A stretch of 64,000 nucleotides of DNA from Sphagnum compactum (lineage: Eukaryota; Bryophyta; Sphagnopsida; Sphagnales). The notes beneath the pieces are model-generated. The model was given only the letters and a program-made list of their open reading frames with translations. It made no database searches and was not told the DNA's origin. The DNA lies in assembly GCA_965153455.1 (NCBI GenBank), contig OZ234496.1, positions 434,001 to 498,000 of the forward strand, written 5' to 3'. Each line of letters opens with the position of its first letter. Within the stretch, counting starts at the first letter, position 1. Shown here piece after piece: positions 48,090 through 59,961 of this stretch. Made by a program: the position numbers and the translations under genes.

Positions 48090-50636
48090 ATCTTTCTTTC
48101 TTCAAATCAAATCCTTGCAACCAAATACTGTGAGTTGGACAAAATGGCTGTTATTCTGCTTAAACATTATTTCAGAATGGTTGTAATCATGAGGGTAGGA
48201 GACTTGAAATGGTGTCGGTTTAGGCAGGCTCCCATAACAAGCTTATCTATCTGGGTCTTCATTAGGTTCAAAATACGGGGTAAGTTGGAAAGAGACAAAG
48301 CCATTCCCCTTATGTGATGATCAGGCTCCTCCAGGTCAGACATGCGTGAAGCATGTATGAACTGTGTTTCTTCCACGTTAGATTTGAGAAGCAAATTTTT
48401 TCATCACTTACATCATGTGCAGCCTTTGTTCAGTTGCTAGTTAGCATCCAACTATGGATTGGGTTCAATATCCAATCTGCATTAGCATGTTCAGTATATT
48501 TCTTCAAGTTGAAGGTCTGGTGCATATGAGTAGCTTGATTTTTTTGCTATGTATATAGTTAGCAGCAAGGTGTTGAAAAGTCCCTACGAAGAGAGGTAAG
48601 TGCCATTGACCATCTTTTCTAAAGATCTTAGCTGGACCCTGAGTTTGACTTCCAACTGGTTTAAATGTATGCTTATTCACCTGTGTTTAATATCTAGACC
48701 CTTAGTCTAGTTGCAGTATATGATACTGATATTGTATTTTTGTTTTCTCATTGATGGGCTGTGTCATTTTCACCTATGTCCAGGTATTATCCTTTCAGCT
48801 AAAGCTGCTGTTTATGCAATCTCTTCTTTGGAGACGTTTTGAGATTGAACCCTCCACACTTTGTCGCAGTGAAGTGTTTCTGCATCTCAATTCTCTTTTA
48901 GGTCAAACTATCTGTTTTGTAACACTGTTGATGCAATATGGTTCTTGAAGGTTGAATGCACTAACTAGTACTGATAGTTACAATGTCATATGAACAGAAT
49001 TCTGTAGTGTAGAAGACATTGTAGACTGATCAAAATGTGACTCTGTATTGCACTCCGTGGCTGTTGTCGTTGTCAGGTCCACTCTAGGAGTTGGCTTGCC
49101 TTGCCGTCCTTGTAAGCCATCGCTCACATCTCTTTTCTTTTTTGATCATGCTCTTCTTGTTTGGTTGGTTCCCTCCCTTCCTCCCTCTCTCCACTAGGGT
49201 GGTTGCTTGCTCTCACCTGGCTACTTCTAGTTTGTACATTATGAGTTCAGGCTAGCCTCTAGGTGTAAGTATTCATTGGAGACATGTCTACCATAAGTAG
49301 TGCCCTCAAATGTTATGTATAAGAAAAGGTCGTTGAGAGCTCATAAAGCTTGGTTGTTGGGTCCAGGAGTTGTGATCTTTTCCAACTTCCCAAGGAAAAT
49401 ATGAGTACCTTGGGCCATGAGTTTGTGATCTTTCCCAACTTTCCGAGGAAAATATGATGTACTGTTGATAGATGATAAGTGAGAATTGTTGCAAATGAGG
49501 TGAAAAAACTAATTAAGGATCCTCTTTTTTGCCTACAAAGCTCCTATGATGCAGAAAAGTAACATGAAACGCCCAGAAACACAGAGAAAAGCTTTAGGAA
49601 GATGCTCCCTAAAAAGGGTTGGAACTAGGTATTAGGATCTTTTCTTTTGTAGAGTTTTTTGGTTAGAAAATACCGAGCATTGTGTCATTGGAGAGTACCC
49701 TTTTTTGAGGATCCGCATGTGTGCACCAACTTAGAACCTAAAATTCTTGATTTCTTTGGCCCTAGATTGTATAGGATTTTTCCTTTCATGGGAGTATTCT
49801 TTTGGTTAGAAACTATAGTGTGGCCTGTTCCGTTGGCCCAGGTGTTATCATCGTCCTCAACTGATTTTTCCTTCCAAAACCTGGTTTTTTGGAATTTATT
49901 TAAATAAATTTTCAGCGGCAGAAAATCACTTCAAAAACTCAATATCTCCAACATTCTCAAGCCAAATCTTACCAAATAAATTCCATGAAATCTTGCTCAT
50001 CAAGATCTATCCAACAACACACCAAAGGCACAATCCAATTCCTCTGAAATTTTCAGCTACAGTTTGATTTAAATTTTCAATGAAGAAATCATTCAATATT
50101 CAAGAACTTTTGCACAGCAAGTTCAAGCGACTTGGAACCAAGCCCATGCACCCCTCCTTGTCCAAAGCTTTCCAAAGACATGAAGAATAATACGGTCTGA
50201 AGCATCCCGGTTCAGTGGATCTCATAACTTACAAAACAAAACAAACTACCTTCCATCGTAGATAGAGATCATGTATGAATCCAGCATACTTGTTGCACCA
50301 ATTTAGAACCTAAAATGACTAAGGTTAACCTCAAAACTAAAGTTAAAAATTAATTATTCGGCGGGTATTCGGGTGCCAAATCCACCAAAGTTCCAGCCTA
50401 GTTACCCACCCATGCCCCCTTTGAAGTTTGGACTTACCAGAAGGGGAAGAAGAGGCCATTATGTGCTGAGCTGCTTGTGTTTTTTTCAATTGTAAAAACA
50501 CTCCGAAGAAATTCTTAGTGTCTATGGAGGAGCGCTTACAATGTGTAAGATTTTGTGGGGGCATTTCGCAAAACGAAACTCTCACAAGAAACATTTTCTG
50601 AAATGCCTTTGCTTTGCTTTTTTCTTTTTTTTACCT
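48090..50636. other. 3' flank of SKP1 and intergenic DNA
   Basis: No further gene is supported. 48.1-49.3 kb keeps moderate GC, as in 3' untranslated or decayed sequence. 49.5-50.3 kb has retroelement-like texture but no readable domain. Confidence 0.4.
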
Positions 50637-51055
50637 GTGATACTCAACAAGTATCATTGGAAAAAAAAGTATTTAAATAATTGGCAAAAAATAATCTGTT
50701 AATTTTTACACCATGGTCATTTTTGAAACTTTTTTCCCCCATGATATATGCAATGTGAGTATCACAAGAAAAATCATATTTAAAAAAATCAACAAAAATT
50801 CATTTAGTTTTATGTCTGATCATTTTTACTCCATTGTCATTTTTCCCCTTTTTTTTCCCAACATGATACCCAATGAGTACCACAAGAAAAACAGAATTAA
50901 AAAAAAATTGAGAAAATTCATTAACTTTTATGCGATGGTCTTTTTTTTTCTCCATGGTCAAATTTTTTACATTTTCTCTCCCATGATACGTAATTGAAAC
51001 CAAAAAAAAAAAAAAACATTAAAAAAATCAACAAAAATCTGTCAATTTTTACACC
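50637..51055. repeat. Tandem repeat, about four units of 104-122 bp
   Basis: ATGATA, preceded by a poly-pyrimidine stretch, opens each unit at about 50637, 50741, 50863 and 50983. Units share a GAGTATCACAAGAAAAA-like word, an A-rich word with ATCAACAAAAAT, and TTTTTACACCATGGTCATTTT. A-runs vary in length between units. Confidence 0.8.
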
Positions 51056-51100
51056 ATGCAACAGGCCAGCCTTGGGCCGGGGCAATACCCTAACACATAA

Positions 51101-51415
51101 AAAAAACAACAAGTGCATCACACTGCGACCTTGCCATTTTACATTAAAAAGTACCTTAAGAAGGCAAAAGGAGAAGAATTATGAAAACTCAAATAGATTT
51201 CACCATGCAAAAATATAATCTTCAAAAAAATCCTCTAAAAAAGGAAACCAAAATAAATCCTTCAAGATACAATATAACTCTATAATAACTAAAATCTCAA
51301 GTTTCAACACAAGCCAAAAATATATCATCTTTCAAAAATCCTCATAATAAAAACAGACCTCCAAAATCCCTTAAGCTAAACACAATATCCTTCTTGCCTT
51401 GGTAGGCACTGATCA
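51101..51415 (-). mobile_element. Solo arm of the foldback element
   Basis: From CATCACACTGCGACCTTGCC to CTTGGTAGGCA this matches the right arm of the element at 26589-26877, with insertions (total about 305 bp). Shared words are CATTTTACATTAAAAAGTA, AATCTCAAGTTTCAACACAA and CTAAACACAATATCCTT. No complementary arm is seen nearby. Confidence 0.8.
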
Positions 51416-52242
51416 AGGCAACGATTTTTTGGAAGTGTTGGAAGTGCGTGCTCCAATTTGCATGCCCAGCAGGCTTTTGTCCAATAGTGACATCATCATG
51501 CTCGTCGTCGTTGTCCTCCTCCTCCTCCAAAAGACTCTCGTCCTTTGTTGGGACTATCGCATTGGATCCAACTTTTGGAAGTTTTTTACCTTATTAGAGA
51601 ACTAGTTTCACATTACGAGAATCGGTTGCTTTGGTGAAAGTGTTTGGACTTGTTTAAATTGGGAACGGATTGTTTTTGGTGTTCATAGTGTGGGACACAG
51701 AAGGTAGATGTACCAATATTGGCAGGGCCAGCGTGTTTGTGATTGATGCCTTTGTTTTGTTCCTCCTCCTCCTCCTCCTCCTCCTCTTCGATTAGTGCAG
51801 CGATCCTGAAGCTACACAAAAATCGATGCCGAGAACTGTAGCACAATCTGTGTAGTAAGTAAGTACTATTATTAAACCTTGCGCTTAGTAAATACTCCCA
51901 AGGTCCAGTTTTTTTGGGTTTTTAAGAAAGCAAAACAAGGAAAAGCAAGAATGACCAAGTCTAGAGATTCTTCCAGTGGCAGTTTTCGAGCTCGGATTTA
52001 GATAGAGCCTGTTGGATTCGATGTTTTGGATACAACAAGCATGTTTTTTTAAAAATTTGTTATTATTATAGATTTGCATCCGTTTAAGTGAAATTTGGGC
52101 TTAGTTTTCTAGAGAGAAGAAGAAGACGATGCAAATTAGTTTTCATTGCGAGGGGAAGGGAAGGAAGAAAAGAGAAGAAACAAAGTTGTAGCATAGATTT
52201 TTGGGGGGGAGATCTGTGTCTTGAAGCATACGGGATTCGGTC
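51416..52242 (+). promoter_or_regulatory. Upstream region of the WMSRK-repeat gene
   Basis: No ORF is supported. (CTC)n tracts occur at about 51510-51528 and 51762-51786. From about 52110 a purine-rich GA/AAG leader runs up to the ATG at 52243. No clear TATA box could be fixed. Confidence 0.35.
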
Positions 52243-53253
52243 ATGAAGAAGAGGAGTAGGGAAGATGATGCTAGCTGGATTTGTGATTTGGGTTCTGAGT
52301 GGATGAGCAAGAGGAGGAAGATTTCGAGGGTTGATGATGAGGATGGTGGTGGGATTTCAGAAGTAGGGTTGCAGTGGATGAGCAGCAGGCCCAGTTTGAG
52401 AAAAGCAAATGGGTGCAGCAGATCTGCCTCAGATGCTAGCAAGTCGCTTCTTCCAGCACAGAATTTGGATCCCGGAGAGCGGTGGCGATGCAGCAGAACG
52501 GAGTCGCGGCAGAATGTGAAGACTAGGGTTTGGAAGAAGCAGCAGCAGGAGGAGGAAGAGGAGGAGGATGGCAACTGGATCTCTGAGATGGGTTCCGCGT
52601 GGATGCAGCGGAGGAAGAGACACTCTACTGGGAATGGATCGATTGCTGAACTGGGTTCAGAATTGATGCGAAGGAAGCGAACATATGCTGATGATGCATT
52701 AGATGACGATTCTTGGGTTGCTGATGTGGGGTACAGATGGATGAGCAGGCAGAGGAAATCCAGGAATCACAAGAGGAATCAAATGTGCAGATCAGAATTG
52801 GAAGAATCTGCATGGATCTGTGAATTAGGGTTTCAGTGGATGAGCAGGAGGAAGGAGAGAGAAGCTCTGAATGGAGCATGGTTGTCAGATCTGAGCTCAC
52901 TGTATATGAGCAGAAAGAAGAGTGGGCAAGATGACAACTGGATCTCAGAGTTGGGTGCAGACTGGATGAGTAGGAAGAAGAGCATCAGAGATGATGAATT
53001 CATGGCAGTGCTTGATCCTGAGTGGGACCCCAGAAGAAAGCTGGAGTTTGGCACACCCAATCAGGGACACACAGAATTGCAGAATGGTAAATCCAGACAT
53101 TTTGAAGGGTTAGAGTCTTTTAATGCATCCCGAAGGTCAGGGTTTGAAGGAATTGGAGCTTCTGGGGCACATGTTGAAGGTTTAGGCAGCAGCTCTGTAG
53201 AGTTCAGGAGGCCAGCCATGTATGTCTCCTTAGATTCAGCTTCAAGTTCATAA
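52243..53253 (+). CDS. Nuclear-type protein with about nine W-(I/V)-x-E-L-G-x-x-W-M-S-R-K repeats, unrecognised
   Basis: I do not recognise this family. The 336-residue intronless ORF starts at ATG 52243 and ends TAA at 53251-53253. It carries about nine imperfect repeats of 17-20 residues: DDASWICDLGSEWMSKRRK, GGGISEVGLQWMSSR, DGNWISEMGSAWMQRRKR, NGSIAELGSELMRRKR, DDSWVADVGYRWMSRQRK, ESAWICELGFQWMSRRKE, NGAWLSDLSSLYMSRKK, DDNWISELGADWMSRKKS and DDEFMAVLDPEWDPRRK. The consensus is acidic-acidic-x-W-I-x-E/D-L-G-x-x-W-M-S-R-K/R-K. Each unit predicts a short amphipathic helix followed by a basic patch that could serve in nuclear import or nucleic-acid binding. The last 75 residues are Gly/Ser-rich and unrepeated. 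The reading frame is kept over all repeats despite their divergence, which argues for a real gene. Function is unknown. Confidence 0.75.
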   Translation: MKKRSREDDASWICDLGSEWMSKRRKISRVDDEDGGGISEVGLQWMSSRPSLRKANGCSRSASDASKSLLPAQNLDPGERWRCSRTESRQNVKTRVWKKQQQEEEEEEDGNWISEMGSAWMQRRKRHSTGNGSIAELGSELMRRKRTYADDALDDDSWVADVGYRWMSRQRKSRNHKRNQMCRSELEESAWICELGFQWMSRRKEREALNGAWLSDLSSLYMSRKKSGQDDNWISELGADWMSRKKSIRDDEFMAVLDPEWDPRRKLEFGTPNQGHTELQNGKSRHFEGLESFNASRRSGFEGIGASGAHVEGLGSSSVEFRRPAMYVSLDSASSS

Positions 53254-55086
53254 TGTGCATCTAGGCTTTTTTTCTGTGTAAGATGGAAGGTATCACTGCT
53301 CTCCAGTTGGGAGTTAGTTTCAGGGTGGTTTGATTCATTTGAAAGCAGGAAATGTCTCTTTGTTGTCACCCTCTCTCCACTCCATTCCTCCAACTTTTGT
53401 ACCAAACTTGTGATGAAACCAGCAGTCCCAAAATGTTGATCTCAGCTCATCTCTTAGCATGTAATAGAAATTGTTCCCGAGGGTTGCTGATTCTTTGCAG
53501 ATGATACCAACACATCAAGGGATTGTCAAGTAGTACAGCTGATCCCCTCTTAATATCAGGTCAGTCTCTTTCAATGTAGCTTTTCGATGAGCTACACGCT
53601 ACACAGTTGAGACCATTTGTTAAGGACCTGTTCAGTGGGTTGTATAAATGAGCATTTCCTTCTGTTCTCTTTCTTTGTCTTTGTTTACTGAGAACCCTAT
53701 TAGCACATTCAGAAGTTTATTGCAATTTATCAGCAATCCCATGTTCAATCACTCTCATGTAGAATGGTGTAGTTAATCAGAACACTTTCTGTGTGCTCTT
53801 TATGAATTTGTGGCATTTTTGTGCAGCTGCAGTCAAGGCATATATCCATCTGTATGAATATGGTTTGTGGGTTTGGTCAGCATATGCCTCTTTTTGACAT
53901 GCATATAGACTGAAGTGTCTTGTGCTTGTCTGTGGAAGCAACAGTTGACTATACCACAATTGCAAGGAACTGCACAAGGAAAGGCCACATGTTCCCAATT
54001 CCTTTAGCAATAGACGTGAGTGGAAGTTCAATCAAGAGTGAAACTCCTCCAATCAAGGTATTCATCACATTCATAAATGTTGTTTGACTTGCAGCTTCTC
54101 GCTCTCATCCCATTAGTTTTGCAAACAGAGGGGTGTGGTCCCTCCAACCAAATCTTTCATAGATCATACTCTTCAATACATCTCAAAGAATCCTGAAGCC
54201 TTTCAGCAAGGTGTAACGTACCTAATCAAAAGTTCAGAAAATTGAAGGATGCCAAAGGCAAGATGGTGCACTGCTTTCTAGTATTCACAAGGATGAAATA
54301 TTGATGTCTTGTTTGCAGGATATAGATTCTGCTTGGGATTTTCCTTCGATACTCAATGGAACTTCAAAAGCTGAGTAACTTGTGTCATCCTTAAGGGCCT
54401 TGGTGAATACCTTCCACCCGGTCCTTGACAAATGAGCACAAGAATAGAACCAGTACCAAACACATGAACTTCTGGAACTGTGAAATCCTGAACAAACCAT
54501 TTGCAGTGGTATACAGTCAACAACCCCTCCATGTGAAAATTGCTTTCTTCAAACAACCTTCAATGAGTGAAAACTTTGATTAGTAACTTCACTGGCATGC
54601 TGGGCTCAAGCACCCTGTGTTATCAACCAGAATCATAATACCCAACTTCTGCACTGGGGTTCAATCCCTAGAACACATGGGTTGTGGGTACTATTGTATG
54701 CCAAAAACAGCAAGGTGGGACCCAAGAAGTTTGCCCCAATAGGTGTAAAATGACCACTACACAGATAGGATCTGGCAAATTCATCAACTATCACACTAGT
54801 CAAAATGTCGAGCTACTTTGTGAAACTACTCACCTGCACACAATATGCACCCAATGGCCCATTCTAGAAGTCTATGACAAAAGACTTTCATTTCTCAAAA
54901 GTATATTTCTCATGGTAAAACTGCTTTCACATGGTGGAAACCCCCTTTTGGACATTTGTAAAAGCTCCAAAAGCATCTTTGCATCTCCTAAGCTCTGCTG
55001 TCTTCACATTTTGACATCTACTTGTGTTTTCTGAGCCTCTAACAAATCAGTGTTAACTACTGTTATGCAGTCCTGTAGAAAGTCAC
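53254..55086. other. Intergenic DNA between two convergent genes
   Basis: The 3' untranslated region of the repeat-protein gene (plus) and of the SPX gene (minus) must lie here. No further coding region is supported; the short ORFs look like frame shadows of non-coding DNA. Confidence 0.4.
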
Positions 55087-58000
55087 TCACTCTGCTTGAG
55101 AGACAAAAACTGTGGGTGTTGGCCACACTCTGTCATTCAGAACTGCACCAAACCTTTCATCATTCCCTAAAATATTACACGGTGGTAATGACTGGGAACT
55201 GACAGTGGAGCTCCCCTTGCGCATCTCTTGTAAAGTCCGGAGTGCTGCCAATGAGCTTTTGTAAACACTTTGGACATCTTCACCTCTCATCAGCAAAAGC
55301 TCTTCAATATCTTTAGGTACCTCTCCAGTGGAGTCCGCCCCTTCACCATCCACCCTCTCAACATCAATACATTCCACAATGGGTGATGCTGGGAAGAATG
55401 AGAGCAAGTTCTCACACTCTTGCACAAGCTTCGAGAGGAGCTCTGTTGAAAAAAATGGCTGTAACAACACTCTGCGAATGAATGGCAACCGCAGGACTGC
55501 TCCTGTACGCTTATCATGTTTCTTCAGTATCTTTACTAACCCTGCACAGCAATGCAAGTAAAGTTTATCAGGAACCTCATTGATGCAGAATCATCTGAGA
55601 GGTGTGGATAGTACAACAATGACAAATGACACCAGTCCTCCAGCAATCATGTGTGCTGTCTTTTCACATGTAGGCTTTTCAAATGTGGAGAATATCCTAC
55701 TGTCACAAAGGGACCAGCATCACTGCTCTTCCCAAGGATGTTGGGTTCACCAGTATGTTATAGCTGAGTTGGCTACAATGGGTAGGATATAGCACTTGTT
55801 GGGTTGAAACACAAAGTCCAAACAGAATTTGGTTTCCTGCCTTACCCATGTAGTTGAGAGCACTGTAGCTCTCCATGAGCACGACATCACCATGAAATGT
55901 GACAAGGGCAGTATGAATCTTGAGTAGCTCCTCACTGTCGTGTGTGTGACCTCTGTGCAGCACTCTTGCATTCTTCAGTTGATCCTTCAATTCCTGCAAC
56001 ATCAAACCTGCCCTGCTCAGGATCTGACATAATTGTACCCAGACCACAACTCTCAGATTGCAGAGAGAACTGTCAATTTAGTCACTTTGAAAAGTGACCA
56101 AATTGACAGTTTCAGCAACACCAAAAGTAACCCAACAAGATTGAAAGTGGCCATAACCTCATGAGCATCACTCACAAAATATCAGACCATTACCTTCATG
56201 AATAGCAGTGACTAGCCACCATGAGGTCCCCACTGACTCTGTCAGCTCCTGACAGTGGGTGCAGAAAAGGATACATAATCTGCCCAAAATTTCCAGCAAA
56301 CCATTAAACAGAAATCTGTGTCCTCATTTTCTTCTGCATTGCCAGAAGCAGCGGAAAGACTCAATCATGATGTCGGCTGGCTACAACTCAAGAGACATAT
56401 CTAAGTAGGAAAGGTTAATGGGCATCCTCATTCAATTTGCAATGAGCTTGTGAAGGTAAGCTTCTTTTGAATTTACCTTGCCCCTGTACAAGCAAGCATC
56501 TAAGCCTAAGGCATAGAGAGCCCCTGCTAGATAGAGAATCATGGTTGTAACCAAATGCTTCAAGCACATCATCACTGGTGACTACTTGAACACAACCATC
56601 AAGCTACATTGTTCAATCATGCTAAGAATGTTCACTCAAGACAATTTCTCAATTGAAAACTAAGCTGACCTTTCAGCAGAAACCTCATAGCACACTTTGC
56701 AAGAAAGCGTTTGTGATCAATTCACAAAGCAGGTGTTGAAAACATCACTGGTACAACATACAACTGACAGACCTATCACATGGCATGATATAAAAAAACC
56801 GAAAAAAATCAAAAGGTTTGGGATCCATACTACCACCCTGTAAAGTACCAAAAAGTTACAAAGATTCATTTCTCCTGCTTATGAAATGTGAGGCACGGCT
56901 CACATTAGGCAACATGGACTAGTTTTCACATTCTCATTGCTCGAATTTTAAATTTTTTAAATATTCATCAATCTGGATTACATATCTTTATACTATTCAT
57001 CAAAATTCCCCTGAAATTTCTAAAAAGTCTCATTTTCCAAATTTTTAATTAATTTCTGATGAATCTGACAAGAAGGTAGGGTAACCTCGAACCTGTCCAA
57101 ACAAGTCATTCCACCACATGCAAAGCGCCGCTACAAATCCAAAGGTGCTAAAACCCAGTCCACCCTGAAACCCTAATCTGAATTTGCACTTGCATTGTAT
57201 GTTTTGGAGCATGAATTCTTTCCCAAAAGGAATGGGTATCACAAGACACTGGTATCCAAATGTGAAAAATGGAAGTCCAATCTGCAGAAGACTGGACAGA
57301 TTCTGAAACAAGGTGAAGGGAAGTGGTGGCAATGGTTTTAGAGGTTTAAAAGGATTGACTCACACTTGAATCTGAATGCTGAATTCAAAAAGAGAGAATG
57401 CCCTAAAGACCACTACAAGGTCTCATTTCCAAGCATTTGGCAGAGGCAACAACAAACAGACAAGAGAAGCACCAAGAGGCTCCAAAGAGGCTTACCTGCA
57501 GTTGAATGACATAGTCTTCTTCCTTTTCAGTGAAAAAGGAATTGAACTTCTCCAGTTCGACATTCAGCAGTCTGATGAACTCCTCCTCCTCTGGAGTCAC
57601 CTCCTTCTCCTCTCCCATTCCTTGTCCCCTACCTGTTATCCCTTGCCTTGAAACTGCATCCAGAAAGTGTCTAACAGTCTCTGGAGCAGCGTCTCTTCTT
57701 GTGTCAGACCCAGAACCCCCCTCAGTTTTCTCTCTGACACCTCCTCCTCCTCCTCCTCCTCCCTCCTGAGCAGACTCTGATGTCTCCCCCTTCTCCAAAC
57801 CATTAGAATCTCCTCTTCCAAGACGCACTGAAGCTTCTTCTGCTACTGCCCTTTTGCGCTTGGTGCTCCCCACAATAGGCTCTGCTGTGTTTCCTTCTGT
57901 TGTTGTCGCCTCTTCTGCCTCATCCAGATCCATCAAAGCCGAAACAGCCATGGCCAAAGCTGGTGTACCTTGTGTTGTAGCTGGGGTTTTCAAGATAGCT

Positions 58001-58281
58001 GGAGACCATCTCACCTTCTCGTCAGCAAGATTGTCATCATGAACGGCACCAGAATTCTCCCCTGAACCAGGACCAGCAGGAGCATGATGAAGCTGCTGCT
58101 GCTGCTCCTGCTCACCTGAAGCAGGAGCAACAGGAGCAGGCTCAAATGCAGCTTCTGGAAAGGAATTGGAGTCCAAAAACTGCTTGATCCGCTTCTTCAG
58201 CTGCTTGTAAGACAAGAACTTGTCCCTGTACTCCGCCGGCATTTCCTCAAGCAAAGTCTGTAACAACTTCCCATACTTCAT
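55087..58281 (-). CDS. SPX-domain protein (single-domain class, 3 exons)
   Basis: SPX proteins bind inositol pyrophosphates and, in plants, sequester PHR transcription factors when phosphate is ample. Exon 1 is 58281-57496, exon 2 55993-55846, exon 3 55541-55087; phases 0 and 1 agree, giving 462 residues. The N-terminal helices read MKYGKLLQTLLEEMPAEYRD and KFLSYKQLKKRIKQFL. FIRLLNVELEKFNSFFTEKE, ELKDQLKNARVLHR and LVTFHGDVVLMESYSALNY follow. The ligand-binding lysine cluster GLVKILKKHDKRTG is at 312-325 (K315, K318, K319, K322). There is no EXS, MFS or RING domain, so it belongs with SPX1-4-type regulators. Unusual features are a low-complexity insert of about 190 residues between the first two SPX segments (poly-Gly, Glu-rich) and a 1.5-kb first intron. 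Confidence 0.9.
56068..56112. repeat. Short strong hairpin in intron 1 of the SPX gene
   Basis: AACTGTCAATTTAGTCACTT (56068-56087) pairs with AAGTGACCAAATTGACAGTT (ending 56111), with one mismatch and a loop of a few bases. Confidence 0.85.
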
Positions 58282-59150
58282 CGCTCGCCCTCAAAAGCTT
58301 CTTCTTCTCCGCACCCCAAAAGCTTCTCACCCAACAAGCTCTTGACTTCAAAACCGAAACGAATCACAGAAAAACTACACTTACCTGTTGATTTTTCCAA
58401 GTATGCATGTAGAGAAGAATCAGAAGGGGGAGAGGAGAAAAAAAGAAAGAAAACCCAACAACTGCAAGACAACGATCCTCAAACCCACCATGCAAATCCC
58501 TTCTCCACCCCACTCTTTCCTTGAGGTTCAGTGGACTTTCCTTCCTTGAGTAGAGTCGAAAACCACAATCTTTCCAGCCTTGTTTCTTTCTCTCAGAGCA
58601 GAGACACAGAAGAAATGGTCAAAGAGCGAAAACACACACACTAGCCTCAGAAAGAAAAAAGGAAAAAAAAACAAAAACAAAAAGGACAAGAGGAAATCAC
58701 ATATCCTAATCTGCAAATAAATGTCTACAAGAAAAAAGGAGGATGAGTTTGTGGCATTATTTCTCAACGACCCAAAAACAGAAAGCTTTTAGTATGAGAC
58801 TCCCGTGGAGCAGAAAGGCCAGAAGAGGAAAACTCGAAAACGTTTGTTTTCCCAGAGATAGAACCCATAAAGCTAGGAAACGACGATCTCGGCCGAGATT
58901 CCTCCTCCTCCCCACTTGCACCCCAACTGCTGCAATTTTTGGAAAATAGTAAAGACGAAATCACAACAGCAAAACCTCTAAAAAACCTAAATCCCTGTTA
59001 CACCCAAGTGCAAATCCGTAGCGAAAATTTCAAGAAATGTGTGAAAAAAAAGTCGCTGGTGAGTGATGAGGATCTTACCACTCTCTTTATTGTCAAAGAT
59101 TTGGTTTTAGTTTTGTTCTCTTGAGCGTTTTGTTTTCTGTTCATTTTTAT
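58282..59150 (-). promoter_or_regulatory. Leader and promoter region of the SPX gene
   Basis: On the minus strand this purine/pyrimidine-biased stretch precedes the SPX start codon. A possible 5' UTR intron border is CAGGTAAGTG at about 58379-58388 (minus sense). No other gene is seen. A PHR-binding P1BS (GNATATNC) was not found by eye. Confidence 0.35.
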
Positions 59151-59909
59151 TTTTGTTTTCGAGAGAGAGACGATTTTCTTTCGTTTCTTTCACGCATTAA
59201 GTACTCGATGTAAGTACGACCAACGTACATATATCCACACCCACTCCTTCTTCCTATTTTCGGCAATCTCAACAACCAGAGAATCGAGAGATTAATCCAG
59301 TGGGAATCAGCACTGAAGGAAAGCGGATACCCCAAGACCGCGATGGCCACACGCAGGCGGGCGGATACCCCAAGACCCCCGAGTGATGCCAACACAGTGA
59401 GCGCGCGAGCGAGCAGCACGGGTCCCGACCGATAGAGCCGGTCACCGGTTCTGGCAGAAAAACCCCTTAACACACCCGGGTAACCGGAGGCTATTTCTTT
59501 TCCTTTGCTTATTTTTCTTTTCAAAAAATGACCTAGTAGTTTCTGTCGCAAGAAAGATAAAGAAAAAGAAAATGTTAAGAAGGGGGGATCTGGGGTGGGA
59601 TCCTTTCAAGGATATATATATAATAAATATTCAACACTGATTATATTATTTTCAGAAATGAAAATTTCCCCCAAAAAATCCCAAAAAACCAAAATGTTGT
59701 GAAGCAAAATGTTGAAATGAAAATTAATTTCAAAATTAATTAATTAATTAATTATCCAACAGACATGTCTCAAAGATGCCAAGGTACTAGGGGTATAATA
59801 GTATATACCTACCTATGTAACTGCCTAGTAGGGTGGAAACTTTGTCCCATGTGAGGGGGGAATATTTCCCAAATCATTCTCAACTAGGCTTAAATCCTGA
59901 CGACAGAGG

Positions 59910-59961
59910 TGGGTTTAGGGTTTAGGGTTTTAGGGTTTAGTTGGGGTTTAGGATTTAGGGT
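59910..59961 (+). repeat. Interstitial telomere-like (TTTAGGG)n patch
   Basis: GGGTTTAGGGTTTAGGG is followed by degenerate units (TTTTAGGG, GTTTAGTTGGGG, TTTAGGATTTAGGG), about seven in all. This is the plant-type telomere motif in an internal position. Confidence 0.85.

Noticed and set aside
56224-56275. Possible miR156-like word (TGACAG...) in intron 1 of the SPX gene
   Set aside because: Only six to seven bases pair on each side, and the mature miR156 sequence is not present.
57045-57332. 95-codon minus-strand ORF
   Set aside because: It lies wholly inside intron 1 of the SPX gene and has no recognisable domain.
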